From Paenibacillus hexagrammi (lineage in GTDB: Bacteria > Bacillota > Bacilli > Paenibacillales > NBRC-103111), in assembly GCF_021513275.1 (NCBI RefSeq), contig NZ_CP090978.1:6133001-6197000 (forward strand): a stretch of 64,000 bases of DNA. Reading direction: 5' to 3'. The notes beneath the pieces were generated by a model that saw only the letters and a list, made by a program, of their open reading frames with translations, had not been told where the DNA came from and searched no databases. Below, piece by piece: positions 63,938-64,000 of the stretch. A program made the position numbers and the translations under genes. The first letter of the stretch is position 1, and every line of letters begins with the position of its first letter.

Positions 63938-64000
63938 GGAAACTATAAAAACTATTTTGGTTTCCTTGGTTTATATATGGAGAATGTATCATGCGGTGTT

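Noticed and set aside
1..64000. tRNA, rRNA genes, insertion sequences or prophage genes
   Set aside because: No cloverleaf, rRNA-like stretch, transposase or phage structural gene was recognised anywhere in the window.

Overview
The window looks like a near-origin chromosomal segment of a Paenibacillus-type member of the Bacillales. It carries the walR-walK-walH-walI-walJ operon followed by htrA, a CxxH/CxxC protein and rlmH, which is the order expected near oriC in this group. Strong AGGAGG-type ribosome sites, GTG/TTG starts, an S-layer (SLH) protein, a transglutaminase tgl and a VTC/DUF4956 operon fit the same assignment. The species cannot be fixed from the sequence alone.

Layout. 1-10.7 kb is conserved core: an M23 cell-wall peptidase, the WalRK system that controls wall metabolism with its WalHI modulators, WalJ, HtrA and RlmH. 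Directly after the rlmH stop codon comes an accessory zone. The last codons of rlmH (GEPYHK-stop) recur three more times, at about 11.95, 13.67 and 15.84 kb. They delimit three small segments, each holding one regulator plus one enzyme or binding protein: cupin/HxlR, HxlR/azoreductase, and HSL-type hydrolase/WYL regulator. This is the arrangement left by SCC-type cassette insertion at rlmH, and I consider it the most interesting feature of the window. No ccr recombinase is visible.

16-37 kb holds an alpha/beta hydrolase, an unknown wHTH-free conserved protein, a lipoprotein beta-propeller, an AraC regulator with two GH13 genes (the second lacking the usual catalytic acid), a response regulator/kinase/VanZ operon, an ArsR-controlled SDR, a TetR-controlled MATE pump, an ECF sigma factor with a SnoaL-like tail, a PadR/DUF2812 pair, sugar-nucleotide and glycosyltransferase genes, and tgl next to a histidine-rich protein. 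38-46 kb has an AraC/GyrI-like regulator, a lipoprotein esterase, and a two-component system divergent from a VTC/DUF4956/DUF4353 operon. 46-51.6 kb is one giant SLH surface protein with ten Ig-like modules. 51.8-63.8 kb is a redox and efflux region: two MFS/aldo-keto reductase pairs, a histidine kinase-STAS fusion, a racemase-like protein, an LLM oxidoreductase, NamA, catalase and an HxlR regulator.

An important caveat: at least fifteen single-base frameshifts break otherwise complete genes, and nearly all look like the loss of one base from a short run of G or A. This pattern points to homopolymer under-calling in the assembly more than to real pseudogenes. Genes affected are given with their full reconstructed extent.
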